A DNA stretch of 28,497 bases from JBAZBO01 sp041671425 (lineage in GTDB: Bacteria; Patescibacteriota; WWE3; UBA101185; UBA10185), in NCBI GenBank assembly GCA_041671425.1, contig JBAZBO010000003.1, positions 1 to 28,497 on the forward strand, read 5' to 3'. Shown piece by piece: positions 21,918-28,497 of the stretch; position 1 is the first letter of the stretch; each line of letters begins with the position of its first letter. Under the pieces are notes generated by a model, which saw only the letters and a list, made by a program, of their open reading frames with translations, made no database searches and was not told where the DNA came from. Position numbers and translations under genes: made by a program.

Positions 21918-22706
21918 TTGAAAATAATAACATTTAATACTCTAGGTATTCCGCTTCTTTCCACCAATTACAATAAAAGGTTTGATGCTTTAGTTGAAAA
22001 GATTATAGATGTAGGTCCGGACGTTGTATGTCTGCAGGAGGTTTGGGCATTCTATACCAAGAGAAAATTGATCAAGGCTTTATACGACCATGGCTATAGA
22101 TTTAGCTTCTATCCAAATGTGTTGCACAGGTTCAACGGTTTGCTGACGCTTTCAAAATATGAGATCAGGGATACAAAATACCAAAGCTTGAAACCCATGT
22201 TCAGCGGTTTTAACTCTACTCTGCTTGAGTTTCCCGGTGATAAAGGCTATTTGTTGACTAGGTTAGTTGTTGGTGTTGAAGAGGTGGATGTATGCAATGT
22301 TCATCTCAACGCTGATCTGTCAGGAGACTATGAGCGGGATTCAATTTCTTCACGCCTAAAAGCAGCATCTCTTAGAAGGTTGAGTTCTCTCATACGGGAG
22401 TCCAACGGTAACAAAACGATTATCTGTGGAGATTTCAACTTTGAGCCTGGCAGTTTCTCGCATGGGGAGTTTCTGCAGTTGGCCGAGGTTACCGATAGAG
22501 TTCCCCTGGACTATAAAACCCTGACCAAGAAGCTATTCCGTTTTCCCGCACCACTGAAAGGCCAGCGTGTGGACCACATATTCACCAAGAATATTGAAGA
22601 CGTCGCCTTTAAAGGTGTAAGTGTAATATGGGATGAGTTGATACCCGATGTGGGGTATCTTTCTGATCACGCCGGCTTGCTGATAGAAATTGACATGGAT
22701 CAGTAG
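21918..22706 (+). CDS. Endonuclease/exonuclease/phosphatase (EEP) family protein
   Basis: 262 residues, TTG start supported by the -10 box 6 nt upstream; an ATG alternative is absent near the conserved start. EEP fold motifs: KIITFNTLG (Asn), DVVCLQEVW (Glu, metal), CNVHLNADLS (His), ICGDFNFEPGS (Asp, Asn), VDHIFTKN and late SDHAGLLIEI (Asp, His). All catalytic residues present. No signal peptide, so cytoplasmic. Members cleave DNA, RNA or phospholipid/inositol phosphates; substrate not deducible. Nothing ties it to the hydrogenase apart from position. Confidence 0.85.
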   Translation: MKIITFNTLGIPLLSTNYNKRFDALVEKIIDVGPDVVCLQEVWAFYTKRKLIKALYDHGYRFSFYPNVLHRFNGLLTLSKYEIRDTKYQSLKPMFSGFNSTLLEFPGDKGYLLTRLVVGVEEVDVCNVHLNADLSGDYERDSISSRLKAASLRRLSSLIRESNGNKTIICGDFNFEPGSFSHGEFLQLAEVTDRVPLDYKTLTKKLFRFPAPLKGQRVDHIFTKNIEDVAFKGVSVIWDELIPDVGYLSDHAGLLIEIDMDQ

Positions 22707-22727
22707 GTGTATGGCTCAACACACATC

Positions 22728-22736
22728 TGCTATCAT
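22728..22736 (+). promoter_or_regulatory. Extended -10 promoter TGcTATCAT of the hydrogenase operon
   Basis: TGcTATCAT ends 8 nt before the ATG at 22745, ahead of small and large subunits. Confidence 0.5.
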
Positions 22737-22744
22737 TTCTCTAC

Positions 22745-23236
22745 ATGGAAAATAATGGGAAGAAATTAGTAATAGGCTGGTTCACGCTTACTTGTAGTGA
22801 AGACAGCACGATACTCTTCACAGAGCTTCTCAACGATCACTTTGATGAATGGAAGAAGATCATAGAATTCAGACATATAAAATCTCTCAAGACAAAAAAC
22901 ACGCTTGAGGGGTTGGATGTAGCTTTTGTTGAGGGCGCAGTTTCGTCTGATACCCAGGCACAAGAGGCCCAGAAAATAAGGGATAATTCCAAATATGTAG
23001 TAGCTATTGGGGAATGTGCTTGTACTGGTATGCCCTCTGCTAGTAGGAATGCTATCAAACGTGAGGATATTAATGAGAAGATTGAATGGTACATGAGCCA
23101 CTTTCCATATAATGAAAAGGTGAAGAAGCTTGATGATGTTATCAAGGTTGATGATATGGTTAGAGGTTGCCCGATGGATCCTAAGGCTTTCTCTGTAGTA
23201 ATGGAAAAGTACCTGAAATTATTTGGAGTGATCTAG
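22745..23236 (+). CDS. [NiFe] hydrogenase small (delta-type) subunit
   Basis: 163 residues, of the NADH:quinone oxidoreductase 20 kDa/hydrogenase small subunit family, short like soluble group 3 delta subunits. IGWFTLT then C17 (TCSED), later AIGECACTG (C91, C93), then RGCPMDPKAF (C142). These should hold the [4Fe-4S] cluster next to the NiFe site. The usual first motif, GCxGC, is not there: the first Cys is single, followed by Ser-Glu-Asp-Ser. No Tat signal and no extra clusters, so cytoplasmic. The large-subunit gene starts 1 nt after its stop. Confidence 0.85.
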   Translation: MENNGKKLVIGWFTLTCSEDSTILFTELLNDHFDEWKKIIEFRHIKSLKTKNTLEGLDVAFVEGAVSSDTQAQEAQKIRDNSKYVVAIGECACTGMPSASRNAIKREDINEKIEWYMSHFPYNEKVKKLDDVIKVDDMVRGCPMDPKAFSVVMEKYLKLFGVI

Positions 23237-23237
23237 T

Positions 23238-24539
23238 ATGCATAGCGGGAATATAACTATTGAGAACATAACCAAGATAGAGGGCTCAGCAGGTTTGGAA
23301 GTCACAATTGAAAATAGTGCTGTCAAAGACCTGAAGTTCATGATCAATGACTACCGCCGCTTCTATACCGATGCAGTTAAGGGAAGGCCATTTGTAGCCT
23401 CACCGTCATTTCTTTCCAGGATCTGTGGAACCTGTTCGGTAGCCCATCTCTTTGCGTCTATTAAAGCAGTAGAAAAATCCCAGGGCATTGAAGTGACTGA
23501 ACAGACCAAGACATTAAGAAGGTTGGCCTATGATGGATTGATGATCAGGGATCATGCGTTGCACCTATACTTTTTTGTACTCCCAGACCTCTTGGGTGTG
23601 GACTCTATCCTGGATATTCCTGATGACCACGATGATCTTGGCCACACACTCCTGCACGACTCTTTTGATATCAAAAAGCTTGGAACAGATATCACAGATG
23701 TGATTATTGGAGCAGCGATCCATGCACCTTACCCCACCACTGGTGGATTCCTCAAGCTTCCGGACGAGTCGAAGTTTCCAGATCTTGTTAAACGGCTAGA
23801 AGATGTAAGATTCCAGGTCCTTCGTGGCATAAAAGCCTTCTATGAGTACAAAGCAGTTCTTGATAGGAAATCTGATTACTTGGCACTTAGGAATGATGCA
23901 AGGTTTGATTTTCTAGAAGGGGAACTTATCAGCTCTGAGGGTAAGAGGATACCCCCCGATAAATTCCACAACTTTATGGAGGTGGTAGTGGTTCCATATT
24001 CTCAATCAGAAGGCTATACATTTTCTGACAGCCACAAGAATTATCTTGTGGGATCGTTGGCTAGGTTAAATATAAATAGAGATCTATTGCACCCAAGAAC
24101 CAGAGTTGATGCAGGTGAATACCTTAAAGTCTTTCCTTCAACTAACATCTATCACAACAATTTGGCACAAGCTATCGAGATCTTACATTGTGTGGATGAT
24201 GCTATAGATATATTGAAAGGCCTTAAGATTGTTGATGAGAAGCCTGTGAGAAAACCTCCCCAAGCTGGTTTGGGTGTGGGTGTGGTGGAGGCTCCCAGGG
24301 GCACTTTGTACCATATGGCGAAAGTGGACGAGAAAGGCATGATCATTGGTTATGATGTTATTGTTCCCACTTCGCAGAATCAAATAAGTATTGAAAACGA
24401 TCTCAAAAAATATTTCAACGAAAACCTTGATAAGACCGAAGAGCAGTTGAAATTTGATGCAGAGAGTATCATCCGCGCTTATGACCCCTGCATGTCCTGC
24501 GCCACCAATTTCCTTAAGATAGATTGGATAAGAAAGTAG
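23238..24539 (+). CDS. [NiFe] hydrogenase large (alpha-type) subunit
   Basis: 433 residues. First Ni motif SRICGTCSVAH (C63, C66, H70), last motif DPCMSC (C418, C421), and VEAPRGTLYHM with the active-site Arg. The N-terminal motif is KIEGSAGL, where most have RIEGHA. The last motif reads DPCMSCATN, with Asn424 where the His that precedes the processing site normally lies, followed by a 9-residue tail FLKIDWIRK. Form is close to cytoplasmic group 3 enzymes that use ferredoxin or NAD(P)H. The 3' end overlaps the maturation-protease gene on the other strand by 61 bp. H2 production or uptake cannot be told apart. Confidence 0.9.
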   Translation: MHSGNITIENITKIEGSAGLEVTIENSAVKDLKFMINDYRRFYTDAVKGRPFVASPSFLSRICGTCSVAHLFASIKAVEKSQGIEVTEQTKTLRRLAYDGLMIRDHALHLYFFVLPDLLGVDSILDIPDDHDDLGHTLLHDSFDIKKLGTDITDVIIGAAIHAPYPTTGGFLKLPDESKFPDLVKRLEDVRFQVLRGIKAFYEYKAVLDRKSDYLALRNDARFDFLEGELISSEGKRIPPDKFHNFMEVVVVPYSQSEGYTFSDSHKNYLVGSLARLNINRDLLHPRTRVDAGEYLKVFPSTNIYHNNLAQAIEILHCVDDAIDILKGLKIVDEKPVRKPPQAGLGVGVVEAPRGTLYHMAKVDEKGMIIGYDVIVPTSQNQISIENDLKKYFNENLDKTEEQLKFDAESIIRAYDPCMSCATNFLKIDWIRK

Positions 24540-24880
24540 TCAGGTTCCTTCTCCATTGGTAGTCCCAGTATTTTAACCTCTCCAAGCTTTCCTATCTTCT
24601 GCAGATACTTAAGTTGGAAACCAAGATCAAAATCATGCACAGTAAGTTTCGGAGATAAGGCAATCTTATTCAGGTCCTGAGAGTTTAATACCTGTACCTT
24701 GTCTAGACCTTCTACTATGTCCATTATGACCACGTCTTCCTTGTTATCAAATGGCAGATCCTTATTTAAACCTACAGGAACAAATTCCAGATCCGGAATA
24801 GTGTGCTTTAGTTTTTCGGCAACTAAGAGGGCCTTGTTGTCTATCTCGCTATCCTCATTTCCAAACACGTATACTTTCAT
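24479..24880 (-). CDS. Hydrogenase maturation protease
   Basis: 133 residues of the HycI/HyaD family. KVYVFGNEDSEIDNKALLVA gives the nickel-binding acidic residue at the start; DVVIMDIVEGL provides the second; LTVHDFDLGFQLKYL the His; KILGLPMEKE is the usual late motif. These enzymes check Ni insertion and trim the large subunit's C-terminal tail. It is convergent with, and overlaps by 61 bp, the end of the large subunit it should process. A weak -10-like TAAAAC lies 6 nt before its ATG. Confidence 0.85.
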   Translation of the reverse strand: MKVYVFGNEDSEIDNKALLVAEKLKHTIPDLEFVPVGLNKDLPFDNKEDVVIMDIVEGLDKVQVLNSQDLNKIALSPKLTVHDFDLGFQLKYLQKIGKLGEVKILGLPMEKEPDYFLIQSILRKLVAQDMQGS

Positions 24881-24942
24881 GGATTAGTTTTACCCCAGCT
24901 GGCTTTTATTAGCAACGCCTATGCTCTAGTATTAGGTTTGAT

Positions 24943-25650
24943 ATGGATGTAAAAGCCCTTCAATTATTGTGTAGATATTCCTTACCACCAAACTCATTGG
25001 GCTATTGTGGAAGGGACTCCGCCCCCGAGAAGTTCAAAACATGTGTTATGGGTGGCAAGTGTGTGGGTATTGAGGAGGAGCTTAGTAAATTCATTGTGCT
25101 TAATCCCTATTTGAGAACCTTAGCAAGAATAACTGGGTTTGACCCCTATTCTTATGAGGTTGCTGAAGCCTATTGGTTGGGCAATGATGAGCTGAAAAAG
25201 GCTAATTTAGGGGATTATCCGACCCTTACAGATAATTTTAAGAAGCAGGGTGTGCCAGAATGGTTGGTGGAGGAGCTTTCACAAAAACCACCCAAGGTCT
25301 TTATTCCCAGTCACCTTTTTCAAATACTGCATGTGGGTGTTGGCAGGGCTAGTGGTTCTGTTCCCTACAATATAGACTCGATCAACAATTGCATGGTCCG
25401 TTGGGGCAACGTCAAAAAACTAGAAAATGGAAAAGCAGTTGTTGATCTTCACTCACTGAAGGGAAGCGAAGGAAAGTACAGTACTACATTGATGGAGGAA
25501 GAGTTTCCGTTCATCCCAGGCTTTGTGCCAAATATAAAGGTTGGAGATGTTGTCTGTGCGCATTGGAAAGAGGTGATAAAGATCTTAGAGCCCGGGGAGG
25601 TTGAAAAGCTCGATCACTGGACCAATGAGGTCTTAGAAAGCTTTAGTTAA
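24943..25650 (+). CDS. DUF6390 hydrogenase-associated protein
   Basis: 235 residues. CRYSLPPNSLGYCGRDSAPE at the start, then CVMGGKCVGIEEELSKF, NPYLRTLARITGFDPYSYEV, FIPSHLFQILHVGVGRASGS, and NNCMVRWGNVKKLENGKAVV, ending KVGDVVCAHWKEV. This is the DUF6390 pattern, often next to hydrogenase genes. Cys residues near the N-terminus (C10, C22, C33, C40) could bind metal. Role probably in assembly or folding; unproven. The -10-like TAGTAT lies 10 nt before the ATG. The 3' end overlaps the EamA gene by 8 bp. Confidence 0.72.
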   Translation: MDVKALQLLCRYSLPPNSLGYCGRDSAPEKFKTCVMGGKCVGIEEELSKFIVLNPYLRTLARITGFDPYSYEVAEAYWLGNDELKKANLGDYPTLTDNFKKQGVPEWLVEELSQKPPKVFIPSHLFQILHVGVGRASGSVPYNIDSINNCMVRWGNVKKLENGKAVVDLHSLKGSEGKYSTTLMEEEFPFIPGFVPNIKVGDVVCAHWKEVIKILEPGEVEKLDHWTNEVLESFS

Positions 25651-26560
25651 CAGCAATTTGAAGGTTTCTTCTCTTCTCGGCCAGTACAATTATGGCAACC
25701 CCCACAAGCATCAGAAGCTCTTTGGCCGTCAGAGCTATATTCCAAGTGTGAGTAACGAACACAGCCGACAAAACATTGGTTACCAAAGTTGATGAGACCA
25801 AAACTGAGGCTACTGTGGTAGCTGGAGCTAGAGCCAGTGCCTTATACCAGCTTAAGACATATCCTAGTAGGAGTACTGCGGTTATAAGGACCCAAAGTAT
25901 CTGAGTTGGTTCCAAAGTCAGGGTTTTTGATACAGTATTTGGGATGGCCAGCAAAGAAGCCATAACTAGGATCAGAGAGCCAAGTCCCATTCTGAACAAG
26001 GTGACGATATCAGAAGGGACAAAGGACAGTACTTTCTTGGCCAGGATGTTCTCCCCCGCCCAAAGTATGGTGGCTGATACTACCAGTAGCTCCCCTTTAG
26101 AGAATTGAAAGCCCTTAAATCCACCTATGGTTACGTTTCCGGCAAATAGGAGAAATACCCCCAGTATCTGAGCTTTTGGCATTCTCTCTTTGAGAAAAGG
26201 CAAGGCCATAATGGCAACCCAGAAGACTAGTGTCTTATGTATCAAAGCTCCATTGATGGCTGGAATTTGTGAAAGGCCTGTGAAATAAAGATAGAATGGT
26301 ATGGATCCGCCTATAACACCTACTGATAGTAAGTAGAGCAGCTCTTTTTTCTTTAGGGTTTTAAGCTCTTTCCACTTTCCTGTTGATAGGATACCGGCAG
26401 CAATAAGAAACCCAACCGAAAGATTCTTAATGGCTGTGAAATAAAGGGGTGGCTTAACTGCATCCACTGCGTATTTATTCAGGAATATGGAAACACCAGA
26501 GATCAGAGCAGTAGCTAAGGCATAATATATGCCTTTGTTAGGGGATTTCTTCATGGGCAT
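25643..26560 (-). CDS. EamA/DMT-family transporter
   Basis: About 305 residues, ten membrane helices in two EamA repeats (GIYYALATALISGVSIFLNK in the first, ELLVVSATILWAGENILAKK in the second). I start at ATG 26560, 1 nt after the ferredoxin stop, rather than at 26704, because the longer frame lies within the ferredoxin gene and reads as off-frame residues. EamA proteins export metabolites or amino acids. As last gene of the OFOR operon it might export a metabolite linked to 2-oxoacids; that is inference only. Confidence 0.82.
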   Translation of the reverse strand: MPMKKSPNKGIYYALATALISGVSIFLNKYAVDAVKPPLYFTAIKNLSVGFLIAAGILSTGKWKELKTLKKKELLYLLSVGVIGGSIPFYLYFTGLSQIPAINGALIHKTLVFWVAIMALPFLKERMPKAQILGVFLLFAGNVTIGGFKGFQFSKGELLVVSATILWAGENILAKKVLSFVPSDIVTLFRMGLGSLILVMASLLAIPNTVSKTLTLEPTQILWVLITAVLLLGYVLSWYKALALAPATTVASVLVSSTLVTNVLSAVFVTHTWNIALTAKELLMLVGVAIIVLAEKRRNLQIAVN

Positions 26561-26561
26561 A

Positions 26562-26810
26562 TTATTGCTCTGGCCAAACCTGCTGACCACTTTCAGCATC
26601 AGTGATGACAACTGCTTTGGTAGGACATGATTGTGCTGCCATGAGGATATTGGCTTCGTCGTCTTGCGCCCCATCCAAGATGATGGCTTTGTTCTCTGCG
26701 TCAAACTGAAACACTGTTGGTGACACTGCTATGCATGACCCGGCACTTATACAAGCGTTCCTTATCACTTTAACTTTGTATTTTCCTATTTGTACTTCTT
26801 TGTCTTCCAT
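26562..26810 (-). CDS. Small ferredoxin, probably [3Fe-4S]
   Basis: 82 residues. NACISAGSCIAVSPTVFQFD then AQSCPTKAVVI: cysteines at C20, C26 and C63, with Ala at the second position of the usual CxxCxxC...CP pattern. That is the CxxAxxC arrangement of [3Fe-4S] ferredoxins. It is preceded by a good SD (AGGAGG, 26817-26822), fitting an internal operon gene, and lies directly after the OFOR beta subunit whose electrons it would accept. The next gene (EamA) starts after 1 nt. Confidence 0.85.
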   Translation of the reverse strand: MEDKEVQIGKYKVKVIRNACISAGSCIAVSPTVFQFDAENKAIILDGAQDDEANILMAAQSCPTKAVVITDAESGQQVWPEQ

Positions 26811-26816
26811 TTTTTT

Positions 26817-26822
26817 CCTCCT
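26817..26822 (-). promoter_or_regulatory. Ribosome binding site AGGAGG of the ferredoxin gene
   Basis: On the minus strand AGGAGG sits 6 nt before the ATG at 26810. It contrasts with the leaderless first genes of operons. Confidence 0.7.
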
Positions 26823-26856
26823 AATTTATTACAAGGCTAAGTTAAATTCTACAGTA

Positions 26857-27711
26857 CTAGATATACTTTTTGAACAACTCATTCAGCCCTTCTAGATGTG
26901 GTTCTTGATCAACAAGTGGTTTTTCAGCGATCTGCTGGATCTGTGACTCATATGATGGCTTATCTATCTTGTAGAACACCCCTATGGGTATCTTATTGTT
27001 CTCAAAGTTCATTGCTTTCATGATGGCTTTCTCTTTGTTTGTGGGGTCATGATCCTCACCAAGTTTATATGTGTTCTCGGATAGATATTTGTGAGTATAG
27101 GTTTTTCCGAACGTGATACAGGGCTGGATGATGTCTATTACTGCCAGACCCTTATGGTTGTTGGCCTCTATCAAAAGCTCGGTGAGCCTTGGCATGTCAC
27201 CTGAGAAAGCTCTGGCCGCAAAGGTTGCGCCTGCAGTTATAGCCAAGGCCAAAGGATATATTGGCTCGTCAGGATTTCCTTGCGGAGTAGACTTTGTTTT
27301 TACCCCTTTTCCCGTGGCGGGAGATGCTTGTCCTGTGGTTAGGGCATACAATGCGTTATCGTGCAGTAAAATGGTTAGGTCGTGGTTCCTTCTGCAGGCG
27401 TGCACAAAGTGGTTCCCCCCCTCTGCTAGGCAATTCCCATCCCCGGTGTGCACAAAAACATTAAGCCTGTTATTTGCAAGCTTTATTCCCGTGGCAACTG
27501 GAATATCTCTTCCATGTAACCCTTCAAAAGAGTTTAGTCTTATGAAATTGACTATGTGGCCATGACATCCAATACCAGCAACCAATACCGTGTTGGTGTT
27601 ATCCCAGCCCTCTTTGACGGCCGCATTCTTTAGAGCCGCCCAGACGTTGAAGTTGCCGCATCCCGGACACCAATTTGGCGAATATGGTGTTTTTAGGTCT
27701 TCAAGTTTCAT
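26857..27711 (-). CDS. 2-oxoacid:ferredoxin oxidoreductase beta subunit
   Basis: 284 residues, the TPP-binding subunit of an alpha/beta OFOR. WCPGCGNFNV (C15, C18), GIGCHGH (C49) and IIQPCITFG (C198) give the four ligands of the [4Fe-4S] cluster. GDGNCLAEGGNHF at 90-102 is the Mg-TPP loop. It overlaps the alpha-subunit stop by 4 nt (ATGA). It decarboxylates a 2-oxoacid to acyl-CoA and reduces ferredoxin; whether pyruvate, 2-oxoglutarate or another acid is used cannot be said. Confidence 0.92.
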   Translation of the reverse strand: MKLEDLKTPYSPNWCPGCGNFNVWAALKNAAVKEGWDNTNTVLVAGIGCHGHIVNFIRLNSFEGLHGRDIPVATGIKLANNRLNVFVHTGDGNCLAEGGNHFVHACRRNHDLTILLHDNALYALTTGQASPATGKGVKTKSTPQGNPDEPIYPLALAITAGATFAARAFSGDMPRLTELLIEANNHKGLAVIDIIQPCITFGKTYTHKYLSENTYKLGEDHDPTNKEKAIMKAMNFENNKIPIGVFYKIDKPSYESQIQQIAEKPLVDQEPHLEGLNELFKKYI

Positions 27712-28497
27712 ATTCTCTTTGCCCCCTTTATTGCAGCAACCTTTTCAATTATCTCTTCTGGGAAGATCATTCTCCCGTCATATTTCAAGAGCCTGTCATT
27801 TATCTTAATTCCGGTTTTCTCCCTGATAAGATCTGCCATTTGCCCTGTATAGTTACTTTCTATATCGATTATATGTTTCGAATTTGATAGAAGCTTTCTT
27901 AGCTCCTCAGATGGGAATGGATTCATCCAGGTTAGGTATACAAAATTTACGTTGCTAAAGTTCTTCAGCGCTTCAAGCACGCTTCCCTTATTGCTCCCCC
28001 AAGATACCAATGTTATATCTGCCTCATTAGGTCCAAATACAGCTTGGCCTTTCATGTCCTCTGCCTCGCAGGTTCTTAGTTTTTTCATCCTCTTTTCCAT
28101 CATCCTGTTTCTGATCTCAATATCCTCCGTTGAATATCCATACTCATCGTGTTCATCGGAGTTGGCGATAAAGAAATTGCTCGTGCCTGGAATAGACCTT
28201 TGGGATATCCCATCAGGTTCGTATTTGTACCTCATATAACCTTCTGTTTGCTCCTTGGTGAATTTTCCCCGGTTTATCTTGATCTGGGAGGTATCAAAGA
28301 AAAGAGTGCTTTGGTCATTATCACAAATATTTTTATCCAAAAGCACCACGACGGGCGTTTGGTATTTATCGGCCAGGTTGAAAGCCTGCGCTGTAAGTTC
28401 GAAAGCCTCCTTAACATCACCTGCGGCAAGTACTATCCTTGGGAATTCTCCTTGATGAGCATGCAAAACGAATTGCAGGTCGCCCTGCTCGCTCCAT
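27708..28497 (-). CDS. 2-oxoacid:ferredoxin oxidoreductase alpha subunit, N-terminus outside window
   Basis: Open to the right edge; 262 residues of the C-terminal half are visible, beginning WSEQGDLQFVLHAHQGEFPR, so the TTG at 28466 is internal. SEQGDLQ and HAHQGEFPR and VVVLLDKNICD are the pyrimidine/TPP-partner domain motifs of the gamma-alpha fusion; the C-terminal domain has SWGSNKGSVLEALKNFSNVN and DIESNYTGQMADLIREKTG, which bind the beta subunit. First gene of the operon (within view). Whether the gamma domain is fused lies outside the window, though this C-terminus is the type usually fused to one. Confidence 0.92.
   Translation of the reverse strand, partial: WSEQGDLQFVLHAHQGEFPRIVLAAGDVKEAFELTAQAFNLADKYQTPVVVLLDKNICDNDQSTLFFDTSQIKINRGKFTKEQTEGYMRYKYEPDGISQRSIPGTSNFFIANSDEHDEYGYSTEDIEIRNRMMEKRMKKLRTCEAEDMKGQAVFGPNEADITLVSWGSNKGSVLEALKNFSNVNFVYLTWMNPFPSEELRKLLSNSKHIIDIESNYTGQMADLIREKTGIKINDRLLKYDGRMIFPEEIIEKVAAIKGAKRI

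Noticed and set aside
26561..26704. Longer start for the EamA transporter
   Set aside because: The extra residues lie in the ferredoxin gene out of frame; the coupled ATG at 26560 matches the first helix.
1..28497. CRISPR arrays, insertion sequences, riboswitches
   Set aside because: No regularly spaced repeats, no transposase-like frame with inverted repeats, and no recognisable riboswitch leader was seen; leaders are mostly too short to hold one.

Overview
The window looks like chromosome from a Candidate Phyla Radiation (Patescibacteria) bacterium, probably in the Microgenomates/Katanobacteria neighbourhood; that placement is inferred from gene families, not proven. Genes are short and tightly packed, many match families common in CPR genomes (DUF5652, DUF6390, stand-alone MetG-beta-like tRNA-binding protein, DUF1189, HypC plus a two-subunit [NiFe] hydrogenase, a two-subunit 2-oxoacid:ferredoxin oxidoreductase), and TGA is used as a stop codon. 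About 20 genes have a sigma-70 -10 box 6-9 nt before the start codon, so most transcription here looks leaderless. I used this to choose several starts.

Layout. 1-2048: two divergent multi-pass glycosyltransferase genes; the left one runs off the window on the minus strand. 2145-3314: an alkyltransferase-like DNA-repair protein, a decayed tRNA-Ser copy, tRNA-Ser(CGA), a Nudix hydrolase and tRNA-Ile(UAU). 3366-5939 (minus): SufS, SufU and a DUF1858 protein as an Fe-S/sulfur operon, then a hibernation factor and an anchored beta-domain protein. 5980-10215: a 1108-residue secreted Cys-rich protein divergent from a DUF1189 membrane protein. 10262-11323: tRNA-Asn followed by two genes of different style. 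11467-17848: secreted and membrane hypotheticals, MetG-beta, a membrane-anchored MEMO-AMMECR1 fusion, an S-component-like protein, a frameshifted DUF5698-like gene and an alpha/beta hydrolase. 17940-19712: an HbpS/GlcG-like protein, a frameshifted winged-helix Nudix protein and a small membrane protein.

19751-28497 is the redox part. A ferric-reductase-like transmembrane flavocytochrome is translationally coupled to an anchored cytochrome b5-like protein. Then come HypC, a divergent EEP-family phosphatase/nuclease, hydrogenase small and large subunits, a convergent maturation protease and DUF6390. A minus-strand operon follows: OFOR alpha (cut by the right edge), OFOR beta, a 3Fe-4S-type ferredoxin and an EamA transporter. 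A reasonable reading is fermentative metabolism in which OFOR reduces ferredoxin and the soluble hydrogenase balances reductant. The b-type haem modules are unexpected for a reduced genome and may use scavenged haem.

Only the six-frame translations and the raw bases were used; family names rest on recognised motifs, not on searches.
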